Under the pieces are notes generated by a model. The model saw nothing but the letters and a program-made list of their open reading frames with translations, made no database searches and was not told where the DNA came from. From Nocardia sp. NBC_01327 (GTDB taxonomy: Bacteria > Actinomycetota > Actinomycetes > Mycobacteriales > Mycobacteriaceae): a DNA stretch of 64,000 nucleotides. The stretch covers positions 3,410,001-3,474,000 of the forward strand of contig NZ_CP108383.1 in assembly GCF_035958815.1 (NCBI RefSeq). The letters run 5' to 3'. Both the position numbers and the translations under genes were made by a program. Position 1 is the first letter of the stretch. Each line of letters begins with the position of its first letter. Positions 1 to 9,500 of this stretch are shown one piece after another.

Positions 1-600
1 TTCTCGTGCTTGGTCGGTCCATCCGCCCTCCCGCAGCTCCTTCAGCAGCTCCGTAATGCCGTACGGGTCATCGAGAACATCGGGCGATACGGCGCGCTCG
101 ACTAGTTCTCGTGCTTGGTCGGTCCATCCGCCCTCCCGCAGCTTCTTCAGCAAGAACGCGGCGTCGGATGAGTCGTCGAAACGAGCAATGGCGGGTAGGG
201 CGTGCTCGACTAGTTCTCGTGCTTGGTCGGTCCATCCGCCCTCCCGCAATTCCTCCAGCAACCACGCGACGCTGTACGGGTCGCCGCGACGAATGACTGC
301 GCACACCTTGCGCTCGACCAGGTCCTGTTCTTGGCGGGTCCATCCGCCTGCCCGTAGCTCGCTCAGCAGCCCCGCGAGGCTGTAGAAGCTGCTGTTGAGA
401 TCGGTGGTGAGCACAGCGCGCTCGGCCAGTTCTTGTGCTTGGTCGGTCCACCCACCTATCCGCAATTCCTCCAGCAGCTCCGCGATCTCGACTGGGTCGC
501 TGGTGACGACGGTGGGGACAGTCCGCTCGGCCAGCGCCCGTGACTGATCCACCTTTCCCCCCTTACGCAGCTCCTTCAACAACGCCGCAACCTCAGGCTT
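1..600 (-). repeat. Coding tandem repeats, period 105-108 bp (35-36 aa)
   Basis: At least six units are visible. The core encoding the GGWTDQA segment recurs near 15, 120, 228, 330, 440 and 550 (minus strand). The two or three units closest to the left edge are nearly identical at the DNA level, while those near 550 are more diverged. That pattern suggests recent expansion or homogenisation at the C-terminal end of the ATPase. The array continues past base 1. Confidence 0.85.
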
Positions 601-2172
601 GTTGGTTTTGTCCGGAATGATGTGGTTGATCACCCAGTCGGTTGGCCGTTCGTCACGAGGGTTCACGATCCGAAGCAGATCAATCAATCCGGCAGCGGCG
701 GCGATGTCTCCAGTAAGGGTGGCCTCGACCCACAGTTGAGCGGCGTCGCGGTAGAGGCCACGATTGCGTGCGGCTCGTCCCAGGGCGGTGCGGTCGCCGG
801 GGTGGGCATGGTCGGTGAGAGCTTCCCAGAAGTCGATGGGTGGGATGATCTGCTCGCGCTCGGTGCGGCCGTGCTGGTCGAGGTAGTCGGCTAGTTGATA
901 CACCGGACCACTGGCCGTACTCGCTTCTGCAGACGGGTTTGTGTGGGATCGGCTTCGGGAACGCGTGGGTGCAGCTGCGATGCGGGTCAGCGGCCCGTCG
1001 GCACCTTTACAGGGGCGCGCCGACTCGGCCAGCGCCTTTTCGAGCCAATCAGGCGTTGCGGCAACGGCATTCCATTGGTCAGGAATGTAGGAGTGGGTGC
1101 CGGTGGCCAGCAACCCGTGCGGAATGGCGTTGCGGTGTCCCATGCGGCGGGCGTCCATCGCGATTTTCACGATCGCTTTCGCAGCGGCGGTGAGCTCGTG
1201 CTCGTAGCGGTGTAGCTGCTCCGTGCCGCCGGCCAGGTACTGGGTGATGCGCCCGTGCTCAGCCCGCTCACGCGCAACGCTGAACCGCGGATCTGTCGTG
1301 GCGGCCGTGGCTAGTGCCGCAGGGTTGGCGTCGGCGAAGGAAGCGGGGACCTCAAGGATTGTGGCGCTGTTGTCGAGCAGGTCTCGTACCTGCGAGGCGT
1401 GCGGGCTGCGCAGCTCGGTGTAGTACTCGCTCCATATTGTGCCCACGATCAGGACTGGGCCGCGGACCGGGTCACGCAGCAGGTCACGCAGTGCGACCGC
1501 GGCCGTCTCGTCCCCGCTGCGTCCATCTCCGCCGAGGTATTCCTGAGACTCGTTGAGCCACACCACAGTGCGTGGTCGCACGCGCCCGAGATCCTCGCGT
1601 AGCGCGGTGCGACGGTCTGGGCTGGTCGGATGCCACAGCTGCCACCCACCGCGCTCCCGAAGCGGCGCCAGCGCCTCCCATAAGGCGCGTGTCTTGCCGG
1701 TGGAGGAATCCCCCAGTAGCAGCACGAACCTGCTGTGCCCGGCCTCGACTGCAGTGACGATCTCAGACAGGGCGGTGTCGTGAGGGCGCGGCACATAGGG
1801 TGTCAGCGTGCCGTCATCGTGACACGGCCGACTGACAATGATGGCTTTGTGCACTCCGAGTTCGATCGGGTCCAGTTCCTCGGTGAGTGGTTCTCCAGCC
1901 CCGTCCTGACTCGCACGCTGGTAGGCGTGCTCCCACGCCACCAGCTCCCTGCCGGTCACCTGGCACGCTGTGAAGATCGGTTCGACGGTGTCCCACCGGG
2001 GCAGGTGGGTGGCACCACTCAGGATGTTGCTCAGCGTTGACTTGCCCAGATCGCCACCGGCGTCGTTGACCCGGGCGACGACACGGTTCTGGCTCAAGTG
2101 CTTGCTCTTGAACAACGCACGCAGCGCCGTACGCAGATCCTGCGGTGTCATCACTGCGTCGACGTCGGTCAC
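1..2172 (-). CDS. STAND-type P-loop ATPase with N-terminal HTH-like segment and C-terminal tandem helical repeats (partial, runs off left edge)
   Basis: The reading frame is open from a GTG at 2172 down to base 1, so at least 724 codons are present and the C-terminus is outside the window. Residues 1-70 resemble an XRE-like DNA-binding or effector region seen at the start of many actinobacterial NTPases. A Walker A motif, GDSSTGKT, lies near residue 150 (about 1717-1694). A Walker-B-like stretch, TVVWLNESQEYL, follows about 45 residues later. The last 200 residues are tandem repeats of about 35 aa built around LLxELRxGGWTDQAxELxERA. Large ATPases with superhelical sensor repeats are typical STAND regulators, and many act in phage defence or signalling. 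Defence is an inference here. No signal peptide or membrane segment is evident. Confidence 0.8.
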   Translation of the reverse strand, partial: MTDVDAVMTPQDLRTALRALFKSKHLSQNRVVARVNDAGGDLGKSTLSNILSGATHLPRWDTVEPIFTACQVTGRELVAWEHAYQRASQDGAGEPLTEELDPIELGVHKAIIVSRPCHDDGTLTPYVPRPHDTALSEIVTAVEAGHSRFVLLLGDSSTGKTRALWEALAPLRERGGWQLWHPTSPDRRTALREDLGRVRPRTVVWLNESQEYLGGDGRSGDETAAVALRDLLRDPVRGPVLIVGTIWSEYYTELRSPHASQVRDLLDNSATILEVPASFADANPAALATAATTDPRFSVARERAEHGRITQYLAGGTEQLHRYEHELTAAAKAIVKIAMDARRMGHRNAIPHGLLATGTHSYIPDQWNAVAATPDWLEKALAESARPCKGADGPLTRIAAAPTRSRSRSHTNPSAEASTASGPVYQLADYLDQHGRTEREQIIPPIDFWEALTDHAHPGDRTALGRAARNRGLYRDAAQLWVEATLTGDIAAAAGLIDLLRIVNPRDERPTDWVINHIIPDKTNKPEVAALLKELRKGGKVDQSRALAERTVPTVVTSDPVEIAELLEELRIGGWTDQAQELAERAVLTTDLNSSFYSLAGLLSELRAGGWTRQEQDLVERKVCAVIRRGDPYSVAWLLEELREGGWTDQARELVEHALPAIARFDDSSDAAFLLKKLREGGWTDQARELVERAVSPDVLDDPYGITELLKELREGGWTDQARE

Positions 2173-2391
2173 CGATCTTCTGCCTCACATAGTTCGAACA
2201 GTCTGGTAATGATTGGCGGGCTGCGCCAAGCCAACAGTATTGCCGTGCCAGCGAACTCGCGAAGCGCATCGGTGGGCCGGGCGTCGTCGGGTTGCCCGGC
2301 TCTGAGACCTTCCCAGCGTGGGCCCGGCAGATGTTCACTTTCGGGTTCCAGCGGATGTCATGTCGGAAGATTCGGGCTGCCATGGGCGCTG

Positions 2392-2535
2392 TCAACAGTC
2401 GTGGTCGCGGAGCTCGCGCACCGCATCCAGCAGCTGTTTGCAGGCCCGAACCAATTCGGTCAAGGCGGCAGGGATGTGGGAGGCGGCCTGGAGCAGGAGA
2501 ACAAGCGCGCCGATCCAGGCGAGGATCTCTGGCAT
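2392..2535 (-). CDS. Small single-pass membrane protein (47 aa)
   Basis: A 47-aa frame starting MPEILAWIGALVLLLQ has one hydrophobic helix (residues 4-20) followed by a charged, coiled-coil-like tail ending RELRDHDC. The longer frame reaching 2649 adds a Cys-rich stretch that does not look coding. No good Shine-Dalgarno site precedes the ATG at 2535. It lies between the ATPase start and the DUF4365 gene. Small ORFs of this style are common on actinobacterial mobile elements, but I assign no function. Confidence 0.5.
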   Translation of the reverse strand: MPEILAWIGALVLLLQAASHIPAALTELVRACKQLLDAVRELRDHDC

Positions 2536-2859
2536 AGTGATGACGATCGACGCGTAACGTGTTCCGCCGCACCACCATCGGGCAACCGCACACCACACCT
2601 GCCCTGAACAGCTAAGACATGCGTTCGTACCTGGCGCAACCGAACACAACCGAACGATCCGACCACAGGCCCAGAGATCATCGGGCCGAGATCATCTCGG
2701 GAAGCAGCTTCGAGACCGAGCACGCCCGTCTGGCGGCGAAATCAATTGCCGCTTAGGCCTCACCGGAGATGTTCGGTTAGCTAGTGTTGAGCAAACACAC
2801 GGTCTGCAACCTGTTGCGACTGTAGTGTGTTCATCGCCCTACTTGCATGGGATTGAGTC

Positions 2860-5640
2860 ATGGGACTGCGCGGTAGTGAATCCGAACAGACCGGCAACAT
2901 CGGGACGGACGCGGTAACCCTCAAGTTTAGGCGACTCGGGTGGCATGTCGCTCCGAATCCAGCTGGCGAAGTTGGCACTGACCTGCTGCTACAGGTGCGG
3001 GATGATCGGAGATTCGACCTCGGCGCAATAGTCGGCGCCCAAGTCAAATCAGGTGACTCCCACTTCGACGAACCGAAGCGCGGGGCGACCCGCGAGGTCG
3101 AGGGTTGGTGGTTCCGAGACGACGACGCTGAGCATCTGAAGTCCTGGATACATCACACGTCACCACACCTGGTTGTGTTGCACGACGAGTCCGATGACAC
3201 GTCCTATTGGGTCCACGTCACCGCGGAGAGGGTCGTGTCTACCGGCAAGGGTGCGAAGATCCTGGTCCCGAAGTCCTCGACGGTAGACGCCGACCACATC
3301 GACGAACTGTTGAGAATCGGTACCAGCAGACGGGTCGGTGCGCGATGGGAAGGCAGCGCCTGGGGCGGCGGTGAGCGAATATTGCCGCCGGATCAGCTGC
3401 GGTACGCGCTATTGACGCCGCGCCTGATAGCACCGCATCCGAACCGGGCTCCCGGCGAGATACAGCCGCACGAAGCGATCGCGCTTCTGGTCAATATGCG
3501 TCTTGCTGATCTCACAGCGAAACCCATGGACACCCGGAGACCGGTCCCTGATCTTGACCAATGCCACGCGTCCGACGACTGGCGATGGCGCTTGTACGCA
3601 GCTCTTTATGACGTACTCCTGAAAGGGCATCGCAGCGACACCGTGGAGACGCTGATCGACACTGCGAGCAGCCCCTACCAGCGCGCCGCTGCGGCTGCCA
3701 TCTGCTGTGCGATGCGAATGGAGACCCTCGACCCCACTGGCGGGATGAACATCATCGACGCCGTGCTGGCTCTCGACGATTGCGATCCGGTCGACCACGA
3801 CTGGCTGCGGTTACACAAAGCCCGCTGCCTCGCTGAACTCGGTGACCTCGATGCCGCACGCTCACTGGGGTATGACGTGCAGCGGCTACGGGCGATCGCT
3901 GCTGACGATCCCACGGCCATGGCGATCGCTGGTGGAGGTGCCGACGTAGTATTCACATCGGTTCAATGGGGAGCCGACCTCTCCGCGGTAATTAACGGGC
4001 GCGACACGATCGCATCCTGGTGGCGGAGCCAAGAGATCGCGTGGGGCTTGCAAGACCACTTCAATGACCACTTCACAGCCTGGGCCAACAATGGGCCGCT
4101 CGACGGCGACACCTATGGCAGCACCTGGCGGCGGCTACGGGCAGCGTCGCTGGCGGCCGGGATGGCAGCCGACCATTCATCGTGGCGACACACGTCAATC
4201 CTGCTGGCCAAACATGTCCTCACCCTCGCCGCAGACACCCCTGCGGCTGTGGCAACAGCGCTCACCGCGCTACACCAGGCCGGCGACGCTGAGGCAATCC
4301 AGGAAGCGATTGAGCATGTACTGCGTTCGGGACCCGCGAACGCAGTTCAAGTCGCCGTGGAGAACTTGCGCCTCCATCAGGCTACGAGGACCTCGATCAG
4401 GGCAGCCCTGCAGATGGTGGCATCCGCAGCCGATGTTCTGACATCTGAGGCCGCTGATCGCTGTGCCCTCTGGATCCTGTCAGTACTGAAGGACCCGGAG
4501 GATTTCAGATCACGGATGAAACCAGCCTTCACGAACGTAATCCTGGTCGACACCCTTACCGAACTCGTCCCCGTGATCTCTCCGGTGATGCAACGCGAAG
4601 TCATCGACCACGTCATGGCACTGCAATCTGACAGCATCACAGACACAGCCCACTGGTCGGGAGTGGTCAGAGGTCTTCCACCCGAAGCCTGGAGCGACGA
4701 TGATCGCCGCACCTTGTCGAATCGGCTCTCCGGCGCCACCGGTGACTTCGCTGACGTCTTCAGCGGCGTCGTCGCCGCCGGGGATCCCGAGTATCGAGAA
4801 CAGCTGGTGGCAAAGATCTGCGAGGGAGACCTCGATGCGCTGGCCGCCTTCGGAGATGTCACTGATCTTGACCCCACAACCGCAGGCAAACTGGCCACAC
4901 ATCTCGCAGAGCGGACCCGGCGGCTGCTCGCAGAGTTGCGCGCCGGTAAGAGCACGGGCGGCCCCCATGACCCCGCAGAGACATTGATCCTCATCAACGC
5001 ATGGCACCCTTCCGCGTCTTGCTGGGAACCGATCATCGAATTGCTTTCAGTACCAAACCCTTTCCCCATCCGACTCACTCGACCTCTGCAGCTACTTCGA
5101 CGCCAAAGTGACAACCTTCCCGGCGAGGTCGTCGACGCGCTGGTCGAACCCCTACATGCGCTCATGCTCAACGGCACGGGCAGTCGGGCGGCTGCAGGTG
5201 ATATTCGCGGCGAGGCGGCCAGCACCTTGGCAGTTCTCCGCCCGAGCGCCATCACCGGTGCCGAACTCTTGGACTTAATGCACTCAGAGGACCTGAAACG
5301 GCGTGAAGCTGCGATCCGTCTCATTGCCGGACGCGACGACGCAAGCACGCTCGACACTCTCTGGGCGATATCGCGTGACCATGATCCTTGGGTCCGCGCC
5401 ATCGTGGCGAATCAGCTTGCAGCCCAAAGCACTCGCTATAGCGATGACGACCGATTCACAGATCTGCTCAGCCGCCTGCTGTCCGGCGAAGGAACACTGG
5501 TCGCACGAATGGTGGCAGCCACGCTCAAAGACCAGCCACGTTCTACCGCCGGAGACCAGCTCGCAGACGTTCTCCGTGACCACCTGTCAGCAGAAGTGAG
5601 GCGTGCCAGCGCTATATATGAGAACAACTCGCATAGTTGA
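2860..5640 (+). CDS. DUF4365 (PD-(D/E)XK-like) protein with HEAT-like repeat C-terminus
   Basis: The protein has 926 aa. Residues 8-160 match the DUF4365 pattern: TGNIGTDAVTLKFRRLGW, then PAGEVGTDLLLQV, then GAQVKSGDSHF. The ordered acidic and Q-x-K residues are what is expected of a PD-(D/E)XK nuclease-like fold. The remaining 750 residues are alpha-helical and Leu/Ala-rich with HEAT-like units, for example near LDLMHSEDLKRREAAIRLIAGRDD. DUF4365 domains are often linked to defence genes, and the ATPase next door fits that setting, but the role is inferred. The ATG at 2860 has only a weak ribosome site. The gene runs opposite to its neighbours and stands alone. Confidence 0.75.
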   Translation: MGLRGSESEQTGNIGTDAVTLKFRRLGWHVAPNPAGEVGTDLLLQVRDDRRFDLGAIVGAQVKSGDSHFDEPKRGATREVEGWWFRDDDAEHLKSWIHHTSPHLVVLHDESDDTSYWVHVTAERVVSTGKGAKILVPKSSTVDADHIDELLRIGTSRRVGARWEGSAWGGGERILPPDQLRYALLTPRLIAPHPNRAPGEIQPHEAIALLVNMRLADLTAKPMDTRRPVPDLDQCHASDDWRWRLYAALYDVLLKGHRSDTVETLIDTASSPYQRAAAAAICCAMRMETLDPTGGMNIIDAVLALDDCDPVDHDWLRLHKARCLAELGDLDAARSLGYDVQRLRAIAADDPTAMAIAGGGADVVFTSVQWGADLSAVINGRDTIASWWRSQEIAWGLQDHFNDHFTAWANNGPLDGDTYGSTWRRLRAASLAAGMAADHSSWRHTSILLAKHVLTLAADTPAAVATALTALHQAGDAEAIQEAIEHVLRSGPANAVQVAVENLRLHQATRTSIRAALQMVASAADVLTSEAADRCALWILSVLKDPEDFRSRMKPAFTNVILVDTLTELVPVISPVMQREVIDHVMALQSDSITDTAHWSGVVRGLPPEAWSDDDRRTLSNRLSGATGDFADVFSGVVAAGDPEYREQLVAKICEGDLDALAAFGDVTDLDPTTAGKLATHLAERTRRLLAELRAGKSTGGPHDPAETLILINAWHPSASCWEPIIELLSVPNPFPIRLTRPLQLLRRQSDNLPGEVVDALVEPLHALMLNGTGSRAAAGDIRGEAASTLAVLRPSAITGAELLDLMHSEDLKRREAAIRLIAGRDDASTLDTLWAISRDHDPWVRAIVANQLAAQSTRYSDDDRFTDLLSRLLSGEGTLVARMVAATLKDQPRSTAGDQLADVLRDHLSAEVRRASAIYENNSHS

Positions 5641-6532
5641 AGACGCTCATAGCCACGTTGTCATGCATAAACTGACCTGTGCTGCTGCGATCTTCAAAGA
5701 TCGACCAGATCGAGGCCGACAATCCAGTCGACAGTGGCGGCCTGCATAACCCATGAGCAGCGTGTCTGCCGACTCGCGCCGACCTTCACGCGGCCTTGGT
5801 GGAGCTTCACCGCAATGATGATCGGAAACCTTCCTGGGTCGTGGTTCGGGTGCCGGGGTGGGCGGGGGTGCGAACCCTTTTCCGGCGGTGTAAGCGGGCC
5901 GTACGGCACCGATCTGAACCACGGGGATTCCACTCAGTTCTATTGCTGCGCGGTCACTCGCACAAGTACGCTGCCACTGGGAACAGCCACCGGGGGTGCA
6001 TTCTCGTCTTCTGTCACGCAACCAACCATTGCTGACAGGGCGGTTAAGCGCGTCCCCTGTCAGCACTCCTCTAAGGATGTGCTTTGGAAACTCTGCACGT
6101 GCTGTTGCTACCTCTCTCCTACACTGCTGGTGGGGTGGCTGTCAGCGTGGCAACAACACGAATGGCAATCGCCTACTGGGCATTCCGCCGAAAGGGTGTC
6201 CCTGCGAAGTATCGCAGCGAGATCTTGCGCGAAATCGGTCGACTGTTCAAGTTCGGCGATTAGTTCGGGCGCACGAAGGCCCCCAGTAGTCAAAGCTACT
6301 GGGGGCCTTGCTATCCGAGCTTCCCGCAGTCGGGGATATCAGGCTTTGTAGTTGATGTTCGATACGTCCTTAGGCCACCGAGACCTTGCCGACTGTCCGG
6401 TCCGGTCAGCACGGAATGCGATGCAAACTACTGGCTGCCAACCGCAACACCCGATGGGCTTGGCAGGTTTCGGTCGCCGCGCCCCGGAAAGACCTGTCAT
6501 CAGCGGCCGCGTCACGATGGGCGTTCGTGGAT
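5641..6532. other. Gene-poor stretch of about 890 bp
   Basis: No ORF here has convincing coding character. A 79-codon minus-strand frame (5694-5933) ends in a protein-like stretch, FPIIIAVKLHQGRVKVGA, and may be a remnant. It has no start or ribosome site that I trust. The only clear structure is the strong hairpin at 6276-6309. Confidence 0.5.
6276..6309. terminator. Strong hairpin, 14-bp perfect stem
   Basis: AAGGCCCCCAGTAG pairs perfectly with CTACTGGGGGCCTT across a 6-nt loop. A short T-containing tract follows (ttgct). It lies about 220 bp beyond the 3' end of the relaxase gene (minus strand) and may terminate that transcript. It could serve either strand. Confidence 0.6.
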
Positions 6533-9500
6533 TCACATGCCGCGGCGATGTGGTCTCCGGGGTGAGGCAGGTTTGATGCGACGGCGCGCGGCTGCGGCGA
6601 TCTTTCGGGGGGCCGGTGAACGTGGTGCGGGGGCGGCCGGGGGCGTGGTCGGGGTCGGGGGTGTGGTCGCGGATGCTGTGGCTGGGGTGCGGTGAGGCGA
6701 TTGTGCGGTGTCGATTCGTGCGCGGAGTTCGCTGGCGAAGTCGGCGAGTTGTTCGTCGCGGCCGGGGTAGTCGGGGATCGGTCTGAGCTGGCCGGGGTAG
6801 GGGCTGTCGGTGAGGGCTCGGAATGCGGCTGCGTGGGTGGGTTCGGAGTGGGGTAGATGGTGGTGGATCCATATGTCGGCGCGGTCGCGTAGCTCGCGTG
6901 CGGGGTCGCCGGCGAGGAGCAGGGAAGCGCCCAGGTCGTTGTAGTTGTCGGTGGTGATGGCTGCGATCAATGTGTTGGTGTCTAGCTGGTGGGCGTCGGC
7001 GAGAGCGATGGTGTCCAGCAAGACATTCCAGTGTCGGGAATTGACCGCTAACCGGTGCAGGACCGCAGGCATCGCGCGGTAGAGAGTCCGATCGGTGTGG
7101 GCGTCGGCGAGTTGTTTGACATATTCGTGGTAGTCCGAATGCATGCGCGCCAGCCGTTCCGCGCTGACCGAGGGAGGCCGGCGATCGGTATCGGCTTGCG
7201 GTAGGGGCCCTAGTTCGATGGTGAGAGTTTCAATGGCGTTGAGTCGTGCGATGAATGCGATTGGGTCGTAACTATTTGTTGCAGTGAGGGTTTCTGCATG
7301 CAAGGCAACGCTACTGGCAAGATCCGGGCGCTGGATTTCGTCGGAATTCGGGAGATTGTCGGGCGAGGCGGGCAGCACATTCTGACGATTGCCGGTGTCG
7401 GGGAGGGTGGTGTCGGCGTTCGGGCCGAGGAGCCTTCGCCGAAGTTCGTGTGCGTAGTTGAGCAGTGCGGTGTCCATGCCGCGCCATGGACTGGGCACTG
7501 GCAGGAACGGGCTTGGGTAGGGGGCATCGCGCAAGGCGCGGAAGCGTTTCGCTGCAGGCGTGGTCAGGATCGGCAGAGCGTTGAGTCGTGCGACCAGGTT
7601 CGCGATAGCGGAAAAGTCTGTCGTGGTGAGGGTTTCGACAGGGGTAGTGGTGATCGGGTTGGGGATGGGCGAGAGTCGTTGTTGGATCCAGCGGTCGGCG
7701 CGTGAGCGTAGTAGGGCGCCGGTGTCGTGGGCGGTGACCAGTGATTCGCCGAGGTCTTCGAGGTTGTTGGTGGCGATGGCTGTGACGAGTGTGCCGGTGT
7801 CGAGGTGGTGTGCGTCGGCGAGTGCGATGGTGTCGAGCAGATCCTGGTAGTTCGGCGAGTTTTTGGCCTCGTGGAGGAACACAGCGGGGAGTGCTCGGTT
7901 GAGTAGATACTCGGCGCGGGCATCGGCCAGGAGTTGGTACGCGTGCTGGTAGTTGACGCGAATGCGGTGGTCGGCGGCGGTTTGTTCTTCGCGCATGATG
8001 TCGGTCGCGGAGCGGTTGTCGTCCTCGCGTGCCAGGACCCGGGCGAAGCAGCGGAAGGGTTCCCCCGGGTCGTCGGGTTGTTGGTCGCCGGAGAGGTCGA
8101 TGAGGGCGTCGGTGGCGAGGAAGACCTGGTTCAGGTCGGTGCCGCGGGTCAGGCCGACGTAGGCAAGGGCGCGACCGAGGGTGTCGTTGAGCAGGGTGTA
8201 TGCGTGGCGGACGGTGATGCCCTGCGAACGGTGGATGGTCGAGGCATAACCGAGTTCGACCTGTTGGGTCACATATTCCGCTGGCAGGGTGACATGCCCG
8301 CGGTGGTCGATTCCGGTGACGGTGATCGACCCGTCGGTGTGGATGGCACGGATGTACCAGAGGTCGCCGTTATCGATCTGGGTGTTGTGGCGATGCCCAC
8401 CGAGAACTTTCAGGAACGGGTTGTTGAGGCGGGTGACGACGGTGTCGCCGAGGTACCCGGTGTGTCGGTCGGACAACAGGATTGCTCCGCTGTCGGCGCG
8501 GACGCGACCGGCGGCGAGGTGGCTTGTTTGGGCGGCGGCGTTGAGTGCTGCGACGTCGAGGAGGGTCGCGGCGATCATGACCGAGGAGATCCCGGCGTCG
8601 GCATCGGCGAGGTGCCGGGACAGGATCTCTGCGCGAAGTTGGTCGCTGAGGCCGTGGGTGACGCGGCCGTGACTCTCGTAGAACTCCCACGCCTTAGGTG
8701 CGTTTCCCGCCCGCACGGCCAGGGTTGCTTCGGCCTCTTCCGGGTCGGTAAAGCGAACCAGTTCCGAGAGTTCGGGTGAATGGTTGTCACGGGCGATCGT
8801 GCGAATGATGCCGCCGGATTCGACGGCAGAGAGTTGTTCGGGATCGCCGATGCCCCGGATGATCGCGCCGTGGGTATCGGCGAGGGCGAGCAGGGCATCG
8901 AGATCGAAGGTGGCGGCCATGGCGGCCTCGTCGACGAGCAGCATCGCCCCGGGCGTGATCCCGGTCGGGACACCGTGGTCGGCTTGGGCGAAGAGTTTAT
9001 GGATGGTCCGGGCCGGAACACCGAGACTGGCCGAGAGCTGACGGGCCGCCGACGCTGAGGGTGCCAGGGCGATAACATCACGCCCGCTCTCGCGCCAGGT
9101 GGCGGCGACGGCCGCCATGGCGGTGGTTTTGCCACTGCCGGCGGGTCCGATCGCGACCGCGAATTTCGTTGCGGCCGTGCACAGATAGTGCGCAATGGCA
9201 CGCTGCCCGGGATTGAGAACACGTCCACCACCGCGTTGGATTCGTGCGATGGCCGCGTCGACTTTTCGCGCGGGAACGGTGACGGCGCTCGGGGTGCGGG
9301 AGGCATCCAGGAGTCGGGTTTCCGCATCCAGGACAGCCCGGCTGGTCCAGCGGGCAGTGCCGGTGGCGGTGAAGATGCCTTCCCCCGAAGCGCGGGCCAT
9401 GGCGGCGGGAACCGGATCCGGGTCGATGGTCAGGAGAATCGAATGGTGATCCCGCACTGCGACGGTGATCGCTTCCACGGCCGCGCGGTGCGCGGTATCG

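Noticed and set aside
1..600. CRISPR array suggested by regularly spaced repeats at the left edge
   Set aside because: The period is 105-108 bp, the spacing is a multiple of three, and both repeat and spacer translate in one open frame as a protein repeat.
4377..5402. A 341-codon minus-strand ORF opposite the DUF4365/HEAT gene
   Set aside because: Ser/Arg-rich shadow composition with no recognisable domain, while the plus frame has domain structure.
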